This document shows, piece after piece, positions 1-9,313 of a stretch of 64,000 nucleotides of DNA. The DNA is from Niastella sp966212235 (lineage in GTDB: Bacteria; Bacteroidota; Bacteroidia; Chitinophagales; Chitinophagaceae). A program made the position numbers and the translations under genes. Each line of letters starts with the position of its first letter. Within the stretch, counting starts at the first letter, position 1. Where the stretch lies: contig CBIHPP010000008.1 in the NCBI GenBank assembly GCA_966212235.1, positions 62,001 through 126,000 on the forward strand, in the 5' to 3' direction. Below the pieces are notes generated by a model that worked only from the letters and a program-made list of their open reading frames with translations, had not been told where the DNA came from and did no database searches.

Positions 1-365
1 TTTTGTACGTTTTTCTGGGCAGTTATATTGCCGCCGTCATATACCACCTGACTTAACTCAGCCTGGATCTTATACTGATCTTTGCTGGGCTCGTCTATTT
101 TAATACCAGGAATACTAACGGGTACACTGGTTACAGCTGATTGATACGTAGCCTGTCCGGAAATATTCAATTGAGGCAGGTAACCTTTAAACAGGTTCTC
201 AATAGTCAGGTTGGCGGTCTGGCGCACCAGGTCTTTTTGCCTGATAACGGGATAATGCTGCCGGGCCAGGTCATAAGCCTGTTGCAAGGTAAGCCGGCTG
301 CTGTCCTGCGCCTGTACATGAACAACCAGTAGCAGCACCGCTATATGTAAACAAAATTTAATCAT
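1..365 (-). CDS. TolC-family outer membrane efflux protein, N-terminal part
   Basis: Only the first 121 or so residues are in the window; the gene runs off the left edge. The protein opens with a signal peptide (MIKFCLHIAVLLLVVHVQA) followed by the start of a TolC-like coiled repeat (LTLQQAYDLARQHYPVIRQKD), typical of the outer membrane channel of a tripartite efflux or type I export pump. It lies 38 bases downstream of tetR on the same strand, with a copy of the TetR-type inverted repeat between the two genes. A tetR-tolC-(membrane fusion)-(pump) operon is therefore likely, but the other pump genes are outside the window. The family is clear; the substrate is unknown. Confidence 0.85.
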   Translation of the reverse strand, partial: MIKFCLHIAVLLLVVHVQAQDSSRLTLQQAYDLARQHYPVIRQKDLVRQTANLTIENLFKGYLPQLNISGQATYQSAVTSVPVSIPGIKIDEPSKDQYKIQAELSQVVYDGGNITAQKNVQ

Positions 366-368
366 TAG

Positions 369-388
369 GTTTAACCATTTAGTTAATT
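369..388. promoter_or_regulatory. Second copy of the putative TetR operator
   Basis: GTTTAACC, four bases, then AGTTAATT lies directly before the tolC-like start codon. The left arm and spacing match the perfect operator before tetR; the right arm keeps 5 of 8 bases. This suggests repression of the efflux gene by the same regulator. Confidence 0.5.
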
Positions 389-403
389 GCATGATAAAAA
401 TTT

Positions 404-1021
404 TTATTTCTTAATTGAGTCTATTACAAACTTTACCACATGCTTTTTGCGCTGCTCCATCATTTTCAAAAACTCCTCATCATTTGTCTTGGTAATCCAT
501 TGCACCATGGGCCTGGCAATAAACGGAAATATGCACAGGGAAACCATATTGATCATTAATTCATATCCCCTTATAGGTTTGATCTCACCCTTTTTTATCA
601 GTTTGGCCACATGCTCTTCTACTTTATCAATGGGTGGCCGTTGATTTCCCCAGATCTTTTTAATCATTTCCTTCGGATTCCTGTTTATTTCGTTCAGAAT
701 GAAAATGGGTAATAACGGATTCTGTGCCAGGGTATCTATATACTCGCCTACAAACTTTTCAATCTTCTCAAACAGAGGAAGTTCCGAAAGCATAATCGTT
801 GCCACCTTGGGCATAAACTTCTGCGCCTCTTCCATAAATATCCGCTCGAACAACTTATCCTTACTGCGGAAATAATAGTGCAACAGGGCTTTATTAATGC
901 CTGCCTTATCGGCAATATCCTGCATGCGAGCCCCCTCAAGCCCGTTTTCCATAAACACCTGTTTGGCGGCATCCAGTATCTTTTGCTCAGTACTTATATC
1001 TTCTTTAATTGCTTTAGCCAT
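404..1021 (-). CDS. TetR/AcrR family transcriptional repressor
   Basis: This is a 205-residue DNA-binding regulator. The N-terminal helix-turn-helix is clear: TEQKILDAAKQVF, then a recognition region with DIADKAGINKALLHYYFRSKD and LFERIF. The rest is the variable ligand-binding helical domain. The start at MAKAIKED is chosen because an upstream extension would cross the operator and add 13 unrelated residues. An inverted repeat (GTTTAACC/GGTTAAAC) abuts the start codon and a degenerate copy precedes the next gene, so autoregulation plus control of the adjoining TolC-type efflux gene is likely. The inducer cannot be inferred. Confidence 0.9.
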   Translation of the reverse strand: MAKAIKEDISTEQKILDAAKQVFMENGLEGARMQDIADKAGINKALLHYYFRSKDKLFERIFMEEAQKFMPKVATIMLSELPLFEKIEKFVGEYIDTLAQNPLLPIFILNEINRNPKEMIKKIWGNQRPPIDKVEEHVAKLIKKGEIKPIRGYELMINMVSLCIFPFIARPMVQWITKTNDEEFLKMMEQRKKHVVKFVIDSIKK

Positions 1022-1024
1022 GTA

Positions 1025-1044
1025 GTTTAACCGTTTGGTTAAAC
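1025..1044. promoter_or_regulatory. Putative TetR operator
   Basis: A perfect inverted repeat, arms GTTTAACC and GGTTAAAC with a four-base centre, lies 3 bases before the tetR start codon. Size and place fit a TetR-family operator. Confidence 0.65.
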
Positions 1045-1086
1045 ACAAAGGTAATACCAAATCGCCGATACCGCCAAGCTTTCTGC

Positions 1087-1120
1087 AAAAAAAATCGTCT
1101 GCCCCTGTTAAAGGCAGACG
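1087..1120 (-). terminator. Rho-independent terminator, leftward
   Basis: An 8-bp stem (CGTCTGCC/GGCAGACG, 9-base loop) is followed on the minus strand by a run of eight T. It is the second leftward terminator after acnB, and it keeps transcription out of tetR. The 140 bases between the two terminators hold no gene that I can see. Confidence 0.75.
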
Positions 1121-1262
1121 ATCAGGCGGATATAAAATTTTAAGTCAAGTAGGATGCAGCATTTGCAATAAGCTCCAATTGCGCCCATATTTACGGTATG
1201 TAAATATAACTATAAAGAAAAATACGACGAATTGCACGTATACCGCCACATTAAAACAAATT

Positions 1263-1294
1263 GATAAAGAAAGGTTCACATTTCTGTGAACCTT
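1263..1294 (-). terminator. Terminator of acnB
   Basis: A 10-bp stem (AAGGTTCACA/TGTGAACCTT) with a four-base loop lies 35 bases after the acnB stop and is followed on the minus strand by a T-rich stretch. Confidence 0.75.
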
Positions 1295-1328
1295 CTGTCT
1301 CTAAAATGATTTATGGCGGTTTAAAGTG

Positions 1329-4118
1329 TTAATAAGAAAGATTGTCTTTCGAAGTTAACTTCTTAAGGGGAGGCGCGAACTTAGTGAGATCGATACCAAC
1401 CACTGCAGCTTTATATTCATCCATATTAGGAATTCTTCCAAGGATTGCAGAAAGGACAACTACCGGTGTGGACGCAAGAAGGGACTCTCCTTTTTTGCGG
1501 TCGGAATCTTCAACGACTCTTCCCTGGAAAAGACGGGTCGAAGTTGCCATCACAGTATCCCCTTTAGCTGCTTTTTCCTGATTACCCATGCAAAGGTTAC
1601 AACCCGGGCGCTCCAGGTACATCATATTTTCGTATTCGGTACGTGCAGCGCCTTTCGGAGCATTATCATTGAATTCAAATCCTGAATACTTCTGCAATAT
1701 CTCCCAATCTCCCTCGGCCTGAAGTTCATCAATGATATTGTAAGTTGGCGCTGCCACTACAAGCGGTGCAAGGAACGCAACCTTTCCTTGTTGCTTTTCC
1801 AGATTCCTGAGCATTTGAGAAACAATTTTCAAATCGCCCTTGTGCACCATGCAGGATCCCACGAAACCAAGATCCACTTTTTTCTCGCCACTATAGTAAG
1901 AGAGCGCACGAATGGTATCGTGGGTATATCGCTTGGAAACGTCTGCATTATTAACATCAGGGTCTGCAATCATTGGTTCAACGATCACATCCAGGTCAAT
2001 TACCACTTCAGCGTAATACTTGGCATTCTCATCCGGAGTTAAAGCGGGTTTTTCACCTGATTTAATTTCTGCGATTCTTTTATCAGCTCTATTGATCAAT
2101 CCCTGAAGCACCTGTCTGCTGTTCTCCATGCCCTTGTCGATCATGATCTGGATCCTGCCTTTTGCAATTTCCAGTGATTTAATCAGGGTGTCATCTTCAC
2201 TAATACAGATAGAAGCTTTAGCCTTCATTTCTGCCGTCCAGTCGGTAAAGGTAAACGCCTGATCGGCAGGAAGCGTTCCGAGGTGTACTTCAATGATCCT
2301 GCCCTGGAAAACGTTCTCGCCGCCAAATTTCTGAAGCATCTGCGCCTGGGTAGCATGTACAACATCACGGAAATCCATGTGCTCCTTCATATCGCCTTTG
2401 AAGGTTACTTTCACTGATTCCGGGATTGGCATGGATGCTTCACCAGTAGCCAATGCCAGCGCAACGGTACCTGAGTCAGCACCAAAAGCAACGCCTTTCG
2501 ACATTCTTGTGTGAGAATCACCGCCAATGATGATCGCCCACTCATCTACCGTAATATCGTTGAGCACCTTGTGAATTACATCCGTCATGGAATGATACTC
2601 CCCTTTCGGATCACGTGCAGTGATCAATCCAAATTCATTCATGAATTTCATGAGCTTTGGAATATTTGCCTGCGCCTTCTTATCCCATACCGAAGCGGTG
2701 TGACAGCCTGATTGGTAAGCACCGTCAACAATAGGCGAAATCACAGTGGCTGCCATAGACTCCAGTTCCTGGGCAGTCATGAGGCCCGTCGTATCCTGAG
2801 AACCTACGATATTCACTTCTACACGAACATCCGAACCGGCATGTAAAACTTTACCCTGGGTAATGCCAACAGCATTTCTGTTAAAGATCTTTTCTACTGC
2901 TGTAAGCCCCTGACCCTCATGAGAAATTTCTTTTGACGGAGCAAATACAGGAGTAGGTTCTATACCTAAGAGCTTCGCTGCGATCGTCTGGATCTTTTTA
3001 CCAAATACGATAGCATATGACCCGCCGGCCCTGATAAATTCCTTTTTCTGAGGCGTAAGCGCCTTTGAAATGTCAATCAGTTCCCGGTCGCCATTATATA
3101 ATTTCTTCGTTCTGGTGTTGATCGTAAGAACGGTGCCGGTAGCAACAGAATATACTTCCTCCAGAACTGGGTCACCATTTTCGTTGCGAACAACCTTGCC
3201 ATTTGCGTCTACCTTTTTCACCCAGTTTTTGAGATCAATACCAATTCCGCCGGTAACGTCAACAGTAGTGAGGAAAATGGGTGAAATTCCGTTTGTGCCA
3301 CCTACAATGGGGGCAATATTAACAAATGGAATATAGGGACTTGCCTGTTTGCCCGTCCAAAGTGCCACATTATTTACGCCAGACATTCTTGATGAACCTA
3401 CCCCCATGGTGCCTTTCTCAGCGATCAACATCACGCTCTTGCCGGGATGTTGTGCCTGCAGCGCTTTGATCTCGGCTTGTGCTTTGGGAGTGATCATGCA
3501 TTTGCCATGCAATTCACGGTCTGATCTGGAGTGGGCCTGGTTACCCGGGGAAAGCAGATCAGTTGAAATATCGCCCTCGCCGGCAATAAAGGTTACTATC
3601 TTAATTTCTTCAGGTACGTCTGGTAGTTTTGTGAAAAACTCAGCCTTTGCGTAACTTTCAAGTATCTCTTTAGCTATTTTATTTTCGTTTTTGAAAGCCT
3701 CTTTCAGGCGATCTGTGTCGGCATCATAGAGGAAAACCTGCGTTTTAAGAACTTTTGCAGCTTCTTTCGCAACAGCCGCATCATTACCCAGCGCCAGATC
3801 CAGCAACACTTCAATCGAAGGACCACCCTTCATATGTGATAGTAGCTCCAAAGCAAAAGCAGGTGAAATTTCTTCAACTACGGATGTGCCAAGAACGATT
3901 TCCTTTAAAAAGGTAGCTTTTACACCAGCAGCACTCGTAGTTCCTGGCAATACATTATAAATAAAGAAATTGAGCGCAGCTTTCCTGTGAACATTTTTGA
4001 GATCTTTTACTAGTTCAATGATCTCACTCAGCAATTCGGCACCATCAATCGGCTTCGGATGAAGTTCCTGACCTTTTCTTTCTTCGCTTTCTTTAAGGTA
4101 TTCGTTATAAAGGCTCAT
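1329..4118 (-). CDS. acnB: Aconitate hydratase B (bifunctional, 2-methylisocitrate dehydratase type)
   Basis: This 929-residue TCA-cycle enzyme isomerises citrate to isocitrate with a [4Fe-4S] cluster. The AcnB class is shown by the N-terminal HEAT-like helical domain (SLYNEYLKESEERKG onward) placed before the swivel domain. The cluster cysteines are visible at about residues 756 (GSCMVHKG), 840 and 843 (PGCNLCMGNQ). The spacing between the first two is longer than in the E. coli enzyme, so there is an insertion before the last pair. The start at MSLYNEY is preferred over an upstream ATG because a TACCTTTG promoter element lies 27 bases before it. AcnB proteins also dehydrate 2-methylisocitrate; whether this one does cannot be read from sequence. 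A second aconitase lies 10 kb away. Confidence 0.95.
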   Translation of the reverse strand: MSLYNEYLKESEERKGQELHPKPIDGAELLSEIIELVKDLKNVHRKAALNFFIYNVLPGTTSAAGVKATFLKEIVLGTSVVEEISPAFALELLSHMKGGPSIEVLLDLALGNDAAVAKEAAKVLKTQVFLYDADTDRLKEAFKNENKIAKEILESYAKAEFFTKLPDVPEEIKIVTFIAGEGDISTDLLSPGNQAHSRSDRELHGKCMITPKAQAEIKALQAQHPGKSVMLIAEKGTMGVGSSRMSGVNNVALWTGKQASPYIPFVNIAPIVGGTNGISPIFLTTVDVTGGIGIDLKNWVKKVDANGKVVRNENGDPVLEEVYSVATGTVLTINTRTKKLYNGDRELIDISKALTPQKKEFIRAGGSYAIVFGKKIQTIAAKLLGIEPTPVFAPSKEISHEGQGLTAVEKIFNRNAVGITQGKVLHAGSDVRVEVNIVGSQDTTGLMTAQELESMAATVISPIVDGAYQSGCHTASVWDKKAQANIPKLMKFMNEFGLITARDPKGEYHSMTDVIHKVLNDITVDEWAIIIGGDSHTRMSKGVAFGADSGTVALALATGEASMPIPESVKVTFKGDMKEHMDFRDVVHATQAQMLQKFGGENVFQGRIIEVHLGTLPADQAFTFTDWTAEMKAKASICISEDDTLIKSLEIAKGRIQIMIDKGMENSRQVLQGLINRADKRIAEIKSGEKPALTPDENAKYYAEVVIDLDVIVEPMIADPDVNNADVSKRYTHDTIRALSYYSGEKKVDLGFVGSCMVHKGDLKIVSQMLRNLEKQQGKVAFLAPLVVAAPTYNIIDELQAEGDWEILQKYSGFEFNDNAPKGAARTEYENMMYLERPGCNLCMGNQEKAAKGDTVMATSTRLFQGRVVEDSDRKKGESLLASTPVVVLSAILGRIPNMDEYKAAVVGIDLTKFAPPLKKLTSKDNLSY

Positions 4119-4145
4119 ATAATTTTCTTTTTTGATGCTAGTTTG

Positions 4146-4176
4146 CAAAGGTAATTAATGTACATTATATTACACA
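4146..4176 (-). promoter_or_regulatory. Promoter of acnB
   Basis: On the minus strand TGTG is followed 19 bases later by TACCTTTG, which fits the Bacteroidota consensus TTTG-19-TAnnTTTG with one mismatch. It leaves a 5' untranslated region of about 20 bases. Confidence 0.6.
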
Positions 4177-4265
4177 GCGATCTAAATAAGATTCCACTTA
4201 ATAACAAATTCCAATGTCATGGAGGGTAAAAATGACATTTCTTCATCGATTTGCCTGACGCAAAT

Positions 4266-4295
4266 AAAAAGCTCCCGGCACAATCAGGAGCTTTT
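4266..4295 (-). terminator. Terminator of hmgA
   Basis: The stem AAAAGCTCC/GGAGCTTTT lies 80 bases after the hmgA stop and is flanked by A/T runs on both sides, so it could act in both directions. Confidence 0.7.
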
Positions 4296-4376
4296 GCTTT
4301 AATCGTGAAATAGCAATATTTAGTCTATCAATTCCTCGTTGCCTATGCCTTGTTGCCTCTTTGCCTTTTCCTTTCC

Positions 4377-5534
4377 TCATTCCGCCCAACTCATCGTATA
4401 GTCAGCATTCTCAATACCCAGCGCTTCCTGAGTTAATTGCAGCGGATGAAACGTATCAACCATCACCGCCAGCTCTTTTGTTTCCCTGGCACCGATGCTT
4501 TTTTCCACAGATCCCGGGTGCGGACCATGCGGTATGCCGGCTGGATGCAAGGTGATCATACCACGCGTTACATTCTTACGGCTCATAAAGTCGCCATCCA
4601 CATAATACAATACTTCATCGCTGTCGATATTGCTGTGATTATACGGCGCCGGAACTGACTGTGGATGATAATCGAACAAGCGTGGACAAAAAGAGCATAC
4701 CACAAAATTATTGCCTTCAAATGTCTGGTGTACCGGCGGTGGCTGATGCACCCGGCCGGTAATTGGCTCAAAATCATGTATGCTGAAAGCAAACGGATAG
4801 CAACAGCCGTCCCACCCCACTACATCAAATGGATGATGACCATAATGCAGGTTATACATAATGCCGCGTTTTTTGGTGCGGATCAAAAAATCGCCTTTCT
4901 GATCAAAGGTGGGCAGGTTCTGCGGCGGACGAATATCCCTTTCGCAAAAAGGGGAATGCTCCAGCAACTGGCCATTCTTGCTCAGGTATTTTTTGGGGAA
5001 ACGGATCGGACTGAATGATTCCACAATAAAGAGCCTGTTGTTCTCATCTTTAAACTGTACCTGGTAAATAGTTCCGCGCGGAATAACCAGGTAATCGCCA
5101 TAACTGAATGGTAACTCACCGTACATAGTGCGTAAAACACCTTCCCCTTCATGTACGAAGATCATTTCATCGGCATCAGCATTCTTAAAATAATAATCGT
5201 GCATTCCTTCCTGTGGTGCAGCCAGCACAATATGACAATCGCTATTCACCAACACCGGCGTACGGCTTTGCAGGTAATCCATCGCCGGCTTTACGTTAAA
5301 CCCTTCAAAACAGCGATGCTTCAGCATTTTTTCCTCGGCAATTTTTGGCGATACATCGTAAGAAGGTTCTGTTTTAATAATATCCGTTGGCGGCAGGCAA
5401 TGGTATAACAACGAATAATCATTGGAGAATCCTTCGGTAGAAAATAATTGCTCCGCATACAATGAACCATCCGTTTTGCGGAATTGTGTATGGCGCTTGT
5501 GTGGGATGTTCCCTAACTTATAATAGTAGGCCAT
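4377..5534 (-). CDS. hmgA: Homogentisate 1,2-dioxygenase
   Basis: This 385-residue cupin-fold iron enzyme opens the ring of homogentisate to maleylacetoacetate in tyrosine/phenylalanine breakdown. Recognisable parts are the N-terminal stretch MAYYYKLGNIPHKRHTQFR with GSLYAEQLFSTEGF, the cupin core (DEMIFVHEGEGVL, GDYLVIPRGTIYQV), and the C-terminal iron-binding segment LHPAGIPHGPHPG with its histidines. It is shorter than the roughly 440-residue animal enzyme, as is usual for the bacterial branch. The start codon lies in a 399-base divergent intergenic region. No other tyrosine catabolic gene is adjacent, so this is a lone step here. Confidence 0.93.
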   Translation of the reverse strand: MAYYYKLGNIPHKRHTQFRKTDGSLYAEQLFSTEGFSNDYSLLYHCLPPTDIIKTEPSYDVSPKIAEEKMLKHRCFEGFNVKPAMDYLQSRTPVLVNSDCHIVLAAPQEGMHDYYFKNADADEMIFVHEGEGVLRTMYGELPFSYGDYLVIPRGTIYQVQFKDENNRLFIVESFSPIRFPKKYLSKNGQLLEHSPFCERDIRPPQNLPTFDQKGDFLIRTKKRGIMYNLHYGHHPFDVVGWDGCCYPFAFSIHDFEPITGRVHQPPPVHQTFEGNNFVVCSFCPRLFDYHPQSVPAPYNHSNIDSDEVLYYVDGDFMSRKNVTRGMITLHPAGIPHGPHPGSVEKSIGARETKELAVMVDTFHPLQLTQEALGIENADYTMSWAE

Positions 5535-5933
5535 GATAATAATTTAATAATGTGATGAAGTGCTAATCCCGACAAGGTCGGGAATAACAAAGGCAGAAAA
5601 CAGTAAAGATGGTGGGGTGCTTCGGACTATTATAAAGAAAGCTCAAGCGTTTTTAGCAGAAATACATATTTCCAGCTCCGCTTATCGATCCAATATGTAA
5701 AATTGCGAAAGAATGGCATGGCAATAATCGTTCACCTAAAGTTAATAAATACCCCCATTGAAATATGCAAATTGGGAAAATTGGGCAAGAAACAGGCAAA
5801 GCTGCTTAATTCCGGCCGGAAATTGGTAGTGAAAAGCCAGTGGATTAAATTTTAAGGGTATTATGGATTGCTATTTGCATCGGCACCTTATCTTGCATCC
5901 CGTATTTTTGCAACCTCCAATTTAATATTACAG
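5535..5933. other. Divergent intergenic region
   Basis: About 400 bases separate hmgA (leftward) from the START-like gene (rightward). It holds a small palindrome (TCCCGAC, AAG, GTCGGGA at 5567-5583) just upstream of hmgA and a TATTTTTG element at 5903-5910, 23 bases before the rightward start, which is a possible -7 box without a well-placed -33 box. No convincing gene was seen. Confidence 0.5.
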
Positions 5934-6377
5934 ATGAAAAAGAACTTAATCCTTACCAAAGAAAGACACATTAACGCTACACCGTTAAAGGTTTGGACCA
6001 TTTTAACCGATAATCAATGGATTGAACAATGGTTGGGCGTTCAAATGATAACCGACTGGCAACCGGGCAGCCCTATCGCCTTCACCTTTGTATACAAGGA
6101 TAAAGAAGTAAAAGACAAAGGAACCCTGCTTCAATTTGAACCGGAAAAGAAGCTTTCCTATACTTATTGGAGTATTTTTTCAGCTACAGAAGATAGTCCG
6201 GAGAATTATTCGGAGATCACGTTAACGATCACTCCGAATGAAACGGGCATCGTGTTAGAAATGACACATGTTAATTTCCCTTCCCAGATAATGGTGGCAC
6301 ATGCCGAAAAGAATTGGGAAGAAACACTGGATACCATAAAAGAACTGGCCGAAGAAGAAGCCGTTTACCGCCCGTAA
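5934..6377 (+). CDS. SRPBCC (AHSA1/START-like) domain protein
   Basis: This 147-residue single-domain protein belongs to the Aha1-C/SRPBCC fold. The pattern is typical: the N-terminal strand with INATPLKVWTILTDNQWIEQWLG, the middle LQFEPEKKLSYTYWS, and the C-terminal long helix beginning NWEETLDTIKELAEEE. Members bind hydrophobic ligands or act as stress-related proteins; no specific role can be assigned. The start at MKKNLIL is chosen because the upstream in-frame sequence runs over a promoter-like TATTTTTG box and has no family similarity. It is followed after 48 bases by the phosphodiesterase gene, probably co-transcribed. Confidence 0.8.
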   Translation: MKKNLILTKERHINATPLKVWTILTDNQWIEQWLGVQMITDWQPGSPIAFTFVYKDKEVKDKGTLLQFEPEKKLSYTYWSIFSATEDSPENYSEITLTITPNETGIVLEMTHVNFPSQIMVAHAEKNWEETLDTIKELAEEEAVYRP

Positions 6378-6425
6378 AAAGGCAGCCGGCCATTTGAAAG
6401 CATTGCTCATGCTATATTAGTTATC

Positions 6426-6923
6426 ATGAAACGAATAGGGTTGATATCCGACACGCATGGCCATTTGGATGAAGCAGTCTTCAACCACTTTTCATCCTGT
6501 GATGAAATATGGCATGCCGGCGATTTCGGGAACATTGAACTCGCCAATAAACTGGCCGCATTTAAACCACTGAAAGGTGTATACGGTAATATTGATGGCC
6601 AGGATGTAAGAACCGTTTATCCGGAAAACCTTCGCTGGACCTGTGAAGGCGTAGCTGTTTTTATGACCCACATCGGCGGATATCCGCCAAAATACAATCC
6701 GGTTGTTAAAAAAGAATTGGTAGCCAATCCACCGCAGCTGTTTATTTGCGGGCATTCGCACATCTTAAAAATCATGTTCGATGATAAACTGCAATGCCTG
6801 CATATGAACCCCGGCGCAGCCGGCATGCAGGGCTGGCACAAAGTGCGTACCCTGATCCGCTTTGTTATCGATGAAAAAAACATGAGAGATTGTGAGGTGA
6901 TTGAACTCGGCAAAAGAGCATAA
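6426..6923 (+). CDS. YfcE/MJ0936-type metallophosphoesterase
   Basis: This 165-residue metal-dependent phosphodiesterase carries all the metal-binding blocks of the calcineurin-like fold: ISDTHGH near residue 7, AGDFGN near 36, YGNIDG near 58, MTHIGG near 80 and ICGHSH near 109, ending with LHMNPGAAG. The short form lacks extra domains and matches the YfcE class, which hydrolyses phosphodiester model substrates; the physiological substrate is unknown. It stops 2 bases before the convergent chitinase stop, leaving no room for a separate terminator. Confidence 0.9.
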   Translation: MKRIGLISDTHGHLDEAVFNHFSSCDEIWHAGDFGNIELANKLAAFKPLKGVYGNIDGQDVRTVYPENLRWTCEGVAVFMTHIGGYPPKYNPVVKKELVANPPQLFICGHSHILKIMFDDKLQCLHMNPGAAGMQGWHKVRTLIRFVIDEKNMRDCEVIELGKRA

Positions 6924-6925
6924 CC

Positions 6926-8053
6926 CTACTTCCCTTTCTTCCCTTTCTTCACTTTCTCATTATAGATCACATCCAACAGTCCTCCGCTAAAGGTGTCTTC
7001 CCCCAATTGCCAGAACATAATACCATTCAGTTTTTTATCAGCGACATAGGCTGTTTTAAGCCGCATAGAGGTAGTATCATCAAATGTTACAAACAGTTTT
7101 TGTGCAGCATTATACATCCAGGGTGCTTTTGCTACAGGGTCCCAGTGATAAACAAAACCACTATCAGGGGCAAACACCTTTGGATATGCTTTAAATGGAA
7201 CACCACGTTTAAATTTACCCGGTTGATACAACCCGTTATTGGCACTATCCACATTTTCAAAAATGCGGGCATAGAATGCCGCACCAATCACCAGTTTATT
7301 GGCCGGAATACCTATTGAATCCAGAAAGTGGATGGCATTGTCTACTGATTCTATTTGTTGAGGCGTGGAAAACAACGGGGTATGATGACCGGTAACCGTG
7401 CTATAGCCATGTACCAGGTCGTAGGTCATTAAATTTACCCGGTCAAGTATTGGCATTACTTTTTTCCATTCAATAGATTCTTCGAGGAATTTGGTAAAAC
7501 CACCTGCGGCAAAACTTATCTCATTTTTATTACCGATCGCTTTACGCAATTCTATAACCAGTTTGGTGAAATTCGGTTTATCCTCCGGAACAAACCGGTG
7601 GCCCGGGAAACCGGAGATGGCCGGGTATTCCCAATCGAGATCGAGACCGTCGGCTTTAAAATGATCCAGCAGCCCTTTCACCGACCTCGAAAACTCCTGG
7701 CGGCCATTATCAGTAGAAAACACATCGGAACAGGTTTCACACCCACCCCATCCGCCCAGGGATAGCAACACCTTTAATTGCGAATTTCTTTTTTTTAAGG
7801 CTACAAGCCGTTGAATGGTCAGGGAGTCCCTGGCATTATCTACGGTAAGCCGGTTACCTTTTAAATGACAAAAACTAAATATGATGTGGGTCAGCTTTTC
7901 AGCGGCAAAACTATCAACCTGGGCTACCGGGCCCAAATAATACGCAATGACTGCCAGCGGTTGCCCTTTGCCTGCTTTTTTCGATGGAGATTGCGAAAAA
8001 CCGTTGGTATAGATGGCAAGCAGGAACAGTATTTTTATTGCAGTGCGTGTCAT
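6926..8053 (-). CDS. Glycoside hydrolase family 18 chitinase
   Basis: This 375-residue secreted hydrolase has a signal peptide (ending near TNGFSQ) followed directly by a GH18 barrel. The catalytic motif DGLDLDWEYP spans residues 135-144 with Glu142 as acid/base; the upstream SLGGWGG block (98-104) and MTYDLVHG also fit. GH18 enzymes cleave chitin or related beta-1,4-GlcNAc chains. There is no carbohydrate-binding module and no type IX sorting tail, so it probably stays in the periplasm or leaves by another path; the C-terminus is a Lys/Gly-rich tail. It may supply GlcNAc to the amino-sugar genes at 49-51 kb, but that is inference. Confidence 0.9.
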   Translation of the reverse strand: MTRTAIKILFLLAIYTNGFSQSPSKKAGKGQPLAVIAYYLGPVAQVDSFAAEKLTHIIFSFCHLKGNRLTVDNARDSLTIQRLVALKKRNSQLKVLLSLGGWGGCETCSDVFSTDNGRQEFSRSVKGLLDHFKADGLDLDWEYPAISGFPGHRFVPEDKPNFTKLVIELRKAIGNKNEISFAAGGFTKFLEESIEWKKVMPILDRVNLMTYDLVHGYSTVTGHHTPLFSTPQQIESVDNAIHFLDSIGIPANKLVIGAAFYARIFENVDSANNGLYQPGKFKRGVPFKAYPKVFAPDSGFVYHWDPVAKAPWMYNAAQKLFVTFDDTTSMRLKTAYVADKKLNGIMFWQLGEDTFSGGLLDVIYNEKVKKGKKGK

Positions 8054-8219
8054 TGGTAGTGTGTTTTGTAATTAATAGTGCCGAAACCGGCAAAAATGTA
8101 ATGTACAGCTGAACACACATTCAATGATCACCACTCATAAAAAAGCGGCCTTACGGAAATGTATAAATCGGTTGCTGGTTACCAGTTGATGAATCGTTGC
8201 ATTTTTCACGTCTCACGTT

Positions 8220-9251
8220 TTAAAACCTGGGGCACATCACGGCATCACGCGCTGCGTTATCCCGGTCAAAAAATCCTATATAAGATAAAGAAAGTTCAAA
8301 ACCTCCCCTGCCCTGGCTGGCCGTTTTCAATTGCGATACGTTTACATCATAGCTAAGGGCTACCGACAATGCCCGCATATCTATTTTCACAACGGGAATA
8401 AATGCATCTTTCCAGCGTAAAAAGGCACCGAAATGTAATACGCAGGCGTCATCATCAACAAAACTGCCCGTATTGTAAGAATATAACCCACCGGCAATCG
8501 TTTCCTTTACGGTTCCCTGCTGCGAATGATCGGCTTGCATAGTGAATGAAGAATAGTCGTCGACAAACCACTTCACCCCTGCTGAAAAAACATATTTCGG
8601 GTTTAATGCTGAAGTAGCATCGCGGTAAAATGAATTCTTAGGTTTATTCAAATGATGGTACGCTGCACCAACAAACAGGCTGTTTGCTCCATTGGCGCCA
8701 AAGGCGGTGTTGTAGCTCATACCTACTGAAGCATCCCAGGTACTGAAATTGGGCATAGTAAATGTTTCACCGGTTGGCGTCGTCGGATTCCATTCCCCAT
8801 TATATTGATTGTTGGTGGTCATTTTCGTTACATCGATGCTCTTGCGTATTAAACCGCCCATAAAACCCAATGATAAAAATGATACTTTATCATTACTTAA
8901 TGATTTATGGTAGTTCAATGCAGGCAGTACTTGCGTGGTGGTCAGGCCAACGGTACCGGCTTTATCGTACAACATTTGCATACCGGCCGTTATAAAATCA
9001 TTGCTCACCCCTACCGGCATTTTATACTCTGCATTTAACGACCCGGTACGATAGGCATTGGTAACGCTGTTCCATTGATCGCGATAAACGCCCTGCACCC
9101 TGATATCGCCGGTAAATATGCCCGCCAGCGACGGGTTGCGCAACAAGGGCGCTTCAAAAAACTGGGAGAAGTGCAGGTCCTGGGCCTGGGCAGTGTGCAG
9201 CAATGAAATTGCAGCAAAGCCTGCCAGCATTTTTTTAAATAGGGTTTTCAT
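8220..9251 (-). CDS. PorP/SprF family type IX secretion membrane protein
   Basis: This 343-residue outer membrane beta-barrel has a signal peptide (MKTLFKKMLAGFAAISLLHTAQA) and then the family opening QDLHFSQFFEAPLLRNPSLAG with the following RVQGVYRDQWNSV. PorP/SprF proteins help export or anchor partner proteins through the Bacteroidota type IX secretion system. It starts 62 bases after the stop of the giant PKD protein with no terminator between, so the two form an operon. This pairing of a SprF-like protein with a type B cargo protein is common in the phylum. It is a paralogue and need not be the core PorP. Confidence 0.92.
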   Translation of the reverse strand: MKTLFKKMLAGFAAISLLHTAQAQDLHFSQFFEAPLLRNPSLAGIFTGDIRVQGVYRDQWNSVTNAYRTGSLNAEYKMPVGVSNDFITAGMQMLYDKAGTVGLTTTQVLPALNYHKSLSNDKVSFLSLGFMGGLIRKSIDVTKMTTNNQYNGEWNPTTPTGETFTMPNFSTWDASVGMSYNTAFGANGANSLFVGAAYHHLNKPKNSFYRDATSALNPKYVFSAGVKWFVDDYSSFTMQADHSQQGTVKETIAGGLYSYNTGSFVDDDACVLHFGAFLRWKDAFIPVVKIDMRALSVALSYDVNVSQLKTASQGRGGFELSLSYIGFFDRDNAARDAVMCPRF

Positions 9252-9313
9252 AGTTTGGATATTGATTGGATATTGACTTAAATACTTTTCAACTTGTTAA
9301 CCTGTCTGCTTTA

